Source of the DNA: Chromobacterium haemolyticum
Lineage (GTDB): Bacteria; Pseudomonadota; Gammaproteobacteria; Burkholderiales; Chromobacteriaceae
DNA length: 64,000 nucleotides
Assembly (NCBI RefSeq): GCF_002081825.1
Contig: NZ_MUKU01000002.1
Coordinates: 1-64,000, forward strand
Reading direction: 5' to 3'
Part shown: positions 62,321 to 64,000 of the stretch, in pieces
Layout: each line of letters begins with the position of its first letter
Numbering within the stretch: position 1 is the stretch's first letter
Made by a program: the position numbers and the translations under genes
The notes under the pieces: model-generated
Told to the model about the DNA's origin: nothing
Database searches by the model: none
The model's input: the letters and a program-made list of their open reading frames with translations, nothing else

Positions 62321-64000
62321 ATGATAAAAACAGCTTCGCTCAGCGGCGTGCGCGCACTGAGTCTTTCCGTGATGGCCGCCGCCTTATTGGCCGGTTGCGT
62401 CAGCGATTCCGAAAAAACAGCGCTCAGTCAGCCGGCGCCGCAGGCCAATCTGCCGCAGGCCGGCCATTCTTCGCACTCTCCGGCTTTGTCGGAGAAACCG
62501 TCCTACCCCCACGGCCTGCCGCCCGGCGCGCCGGCCGACGGCGCCGGCCCCGGTGCCAAGCCGCAAGGGCCGATGCAGCAGACCGGCGCGCGTCGCGCCA
62601 AGGAGGCCGCGGCCGCGCCGCAGTACGCCGACTGCGACGAAGCCAAGCTGGGACAATTGTCCGGCGCGGCCTTGGCGCGCTATGTCGCCAGCGTGCAGGG
62701 CACTTGCATGAACCGCCTGTTCCAGGCGGACGCTTTCAGCTACCGGGTGGTATCGCCGGCGAATATGCGTGAAGTGGCGGCCGAGGCCCGCGCCCGCGCG
62801 CAAGGCTGGGACGGCAAGAGCGCCAACGGCCTGTGGCCGCTGGCGGTGTTTTTGAAAGCCGGCTATTTCACCCAGTACAGCCACGCCGCGGAAGTGGGCG
62901 ATTACGGCCGCCCGGTGGACGAGCCGGTGATGCAGGTGGTGAGCGCGCTGGCGGAAAACCCGGCGCTGTGGGGCGAGCCGGTGCGCGACGGCAGCGGCGA
63001 TCACGACGCTTGGTATCTGGCGACCGATCTGCGTCAGTCCGTGGCGGAAACCATGATCCTGGCGGATTCGGTGCGCAAGCCGGAGCACGCCTTGCCGTTG
63101 CTGCAGCGTTTCTTCGGCCGTTACAACGCCGCGGCGAAGAACAACTGGGCGCGCATCGCGCTGCATCCGATGCAGACCACCCTGTTCAATATGCATTACA
63201 CCGAGGGCTTCGCCGCCAAGGCGGGCGCCGGGCAACTGGATGCGCTGGCGACCAGCCTGGCAGGGCTGACCCGCGCCGGCCAGGCGGCTTTCGCCGATGA
63301 GCAGATGTATCTGAACACCGTGCGCGAAACCGGCCGTTTCATGCAATACCCGCGCACCGCCAAGCTGGCGGAAGACGCGGTGGCCGGCTTGCTGGGCGGC
63401 GAGAAATTCGGCGCTTCGTGGGCGGAAGCGGTGTACGCGCTGAAGAAGCTGGGCAAGGTGCCTTGCGAGCGCTACGGCATTTGCCAGGCGGAACAGGAAC
63501 TGAAAACCCATTTGTTCCCGCATAGCTGGAGTTTCGACAACGGCAATCTGGTGTTCGAAACCCCGCTGGCGCTGGCCGAAGTGGAGCCGCTCTACTACGC
63601 GATGAAGCAGGTACAGGCGCAACTGGGCCGGGTCAGCGGCATCAGCCAGCCGGTGAGCGGCGACACCAACGCCAAATTGCGCATGGTGATCTACGGCAGC
63701 AAGACCGCCTACCAGCGCTTCCAGGGCCTGCTCAATGAATTGTCCACCGACAACGGCGGCATTTACATCGAAAAGGACGGCACCTTCTACACCTTCCAGC
63801 GCGAAGTGCCGCGTGAGAGTTATCTGAGCCTGGAAGAGCTGGTGCGCCATGAATACGTGCACTATCTGTCCGGCCGCTTTATTCAACCGGGCATGTGGGG
63901 CAGCTCGGAGTTCTATCGCGATGACCGCCGCATGGCCTGGTACGACGAGGGCTTCGCCGAATTCATGGCCTGGAGCACGTCGCGCGACGGCATCAAGGTG
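62321..64000 (+). CDS. M9-family collagenase, lipoprotein (3' part beyond window)
   Basis: 560 codons in frame to the right edge. Signal peptide with lipobox LLAGC (residues ~20-27) and a Pro/Ala-rich linker precede the M9 N-terminal activator domain (from about 100: YADCDEAKLGQLSGAALARY). The peptidase domain starts near 415; zinc ligands are His510 and His514 in LVRHEYVHYLSGRF with catalytic Glu511, and the third ligand is probably Glu543 in WYDEGFAEFMAW. It should degrade collagen-like proteins outside the cell. The start ATG at 62321 follows a strongly AT-rich upstream region; ribosome site weak. C-terminal domains are not visible. Confidence 0.93.
   Translation, partial: MIKTASLSGVRALSLSVMAAALLAGCVSDSEKTALSQPAPQANLPQAGHSSHSPALSEKPSYPHGLPPGAPADGAGPGAKPQGPMQQTGARRAKEAAAAPQYADCDEAKLGQLSGAALARYVASVQGTCMNRLFQADAFSYRVVSPANMREVAAEARARAQGWDGKSANGLWPLAVFLKAGYFTQYSHAAEVGDYGRPVDEPVMQVVSALAENPALWGEPVRDGSGDHDAWYLATDLRQSVAETMILADSVRKPEHALPLLQRFFGRYNAAAKNNWARIALHPMQTTLFNMHYTEGFAAKAGAGQLDALATSLAGLTRAGQAAFADEQMYLNTVRETGRFMQYPRTAKLAEDAVAGLLGGEKFGASWAEAVYALKKLGKVPCERYGICQAEQELKTHLFPHSWSFDNGNLVFETPLALAEVEPLYYAMKQVQAQLGRVSGISQPVSGDTNAKLRMVIYGSKTAYQRFQGLLNELSTDNGGIYIEKDGTFYTFQREVPRESYLSLEELVRHEYVHYLSGRFIQPGMWGSSEFYRDDRRMAWYDEGFAEFMAWSTSRDGIKV

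Noticed and set aside
62384-63886. A 500-codon minus-strand frame near the right edge
   Set aside because: It is antisense to the collagenase gene, which continues in frame to the window end with a signal peptide and an HEYVH motif.

Overview
The window is GC-rich, tightly packed DNA that looks like a Chromobacterium-type beta-proteobacterium (order Neisseriales). The grounds are protein sequence character, the gene order asd-fimV-truA-trpF-trpB-trpA-accD, the leuC-entericidin-leuD-leuB cluster, and a proteasome-like gene of the kind known from beta-proteobacteria. The genus is inferred, not proven. The window opens in the 3' end of a 23S rRNA gene and closes inside an M9 collagenase gene.

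Layout. 1-570: 23S tail, two tandem 5S rRNA genes and terminators. 590-8650: a DsrE-family protein, proline catabolism (putA), two branched-chain-amino-acid-type binding lipoproteins without a permease, a small stress membrane protein and a zinc-ribbon-like fusion protein. 8773-13311: a complete MacA-MacB-TolC-type tripartite efflux operon. 13411-14954: two unrecognised minus-strand genes separated by a compact, strongly folded 142-nt element that may be an undescribed RNA. 15302-26212: a type I secretion locus (HlyB-like ABC exporter, HlyD-like adaptor, GT4 glycosyltransferase) followed by a protein of about 2007 residues made almost wholly of RTX calcium-binding repeats. 26263-28955: a DUF1800/DUF1501 pair. 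29098-33302: a TPP riboswitch controlling thiB-GNAT-thiP-thiQ. 33286-38548: a solo motA, a small secreted Cys/His protein, a peptidoglycan amidase whose tail was rewritten by an IS5-family insertion, that IS (dead through an 11-bp duplication), an unknown helical protein and an XRE/MmyB regulator.

38719-55458 is a biosynthetic block: leucine (leuC, leuD, leuB with an entericidin, a methyltransferase and a small membrane protein between), aspartate semialdehyde (asd plus a paralogue), two tandem FimV-type polar proteins, truA, tryptophan (trpF, trpB, trpA) and accD. 55505-62097: a solute-binding protein, a DnaA-box-rich spacer, yheS, tsaD, an OsmC protein, a Fur-box-controlled unknown gene, a BPH-like proteasome homologue overlapping hslO, then the collagenase lipoprotein.

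Most promising for novelty: the folded element at 13917-14058 with its two unknown neighbour genes; the repeat-only RTX protein with a glycosyltransferase in its secretion operon; the Fur-controlled orphan at 59962-60399; and the BPH-hslO pair. Assignments rest on reading motifs and recalled family members; no searches were run.
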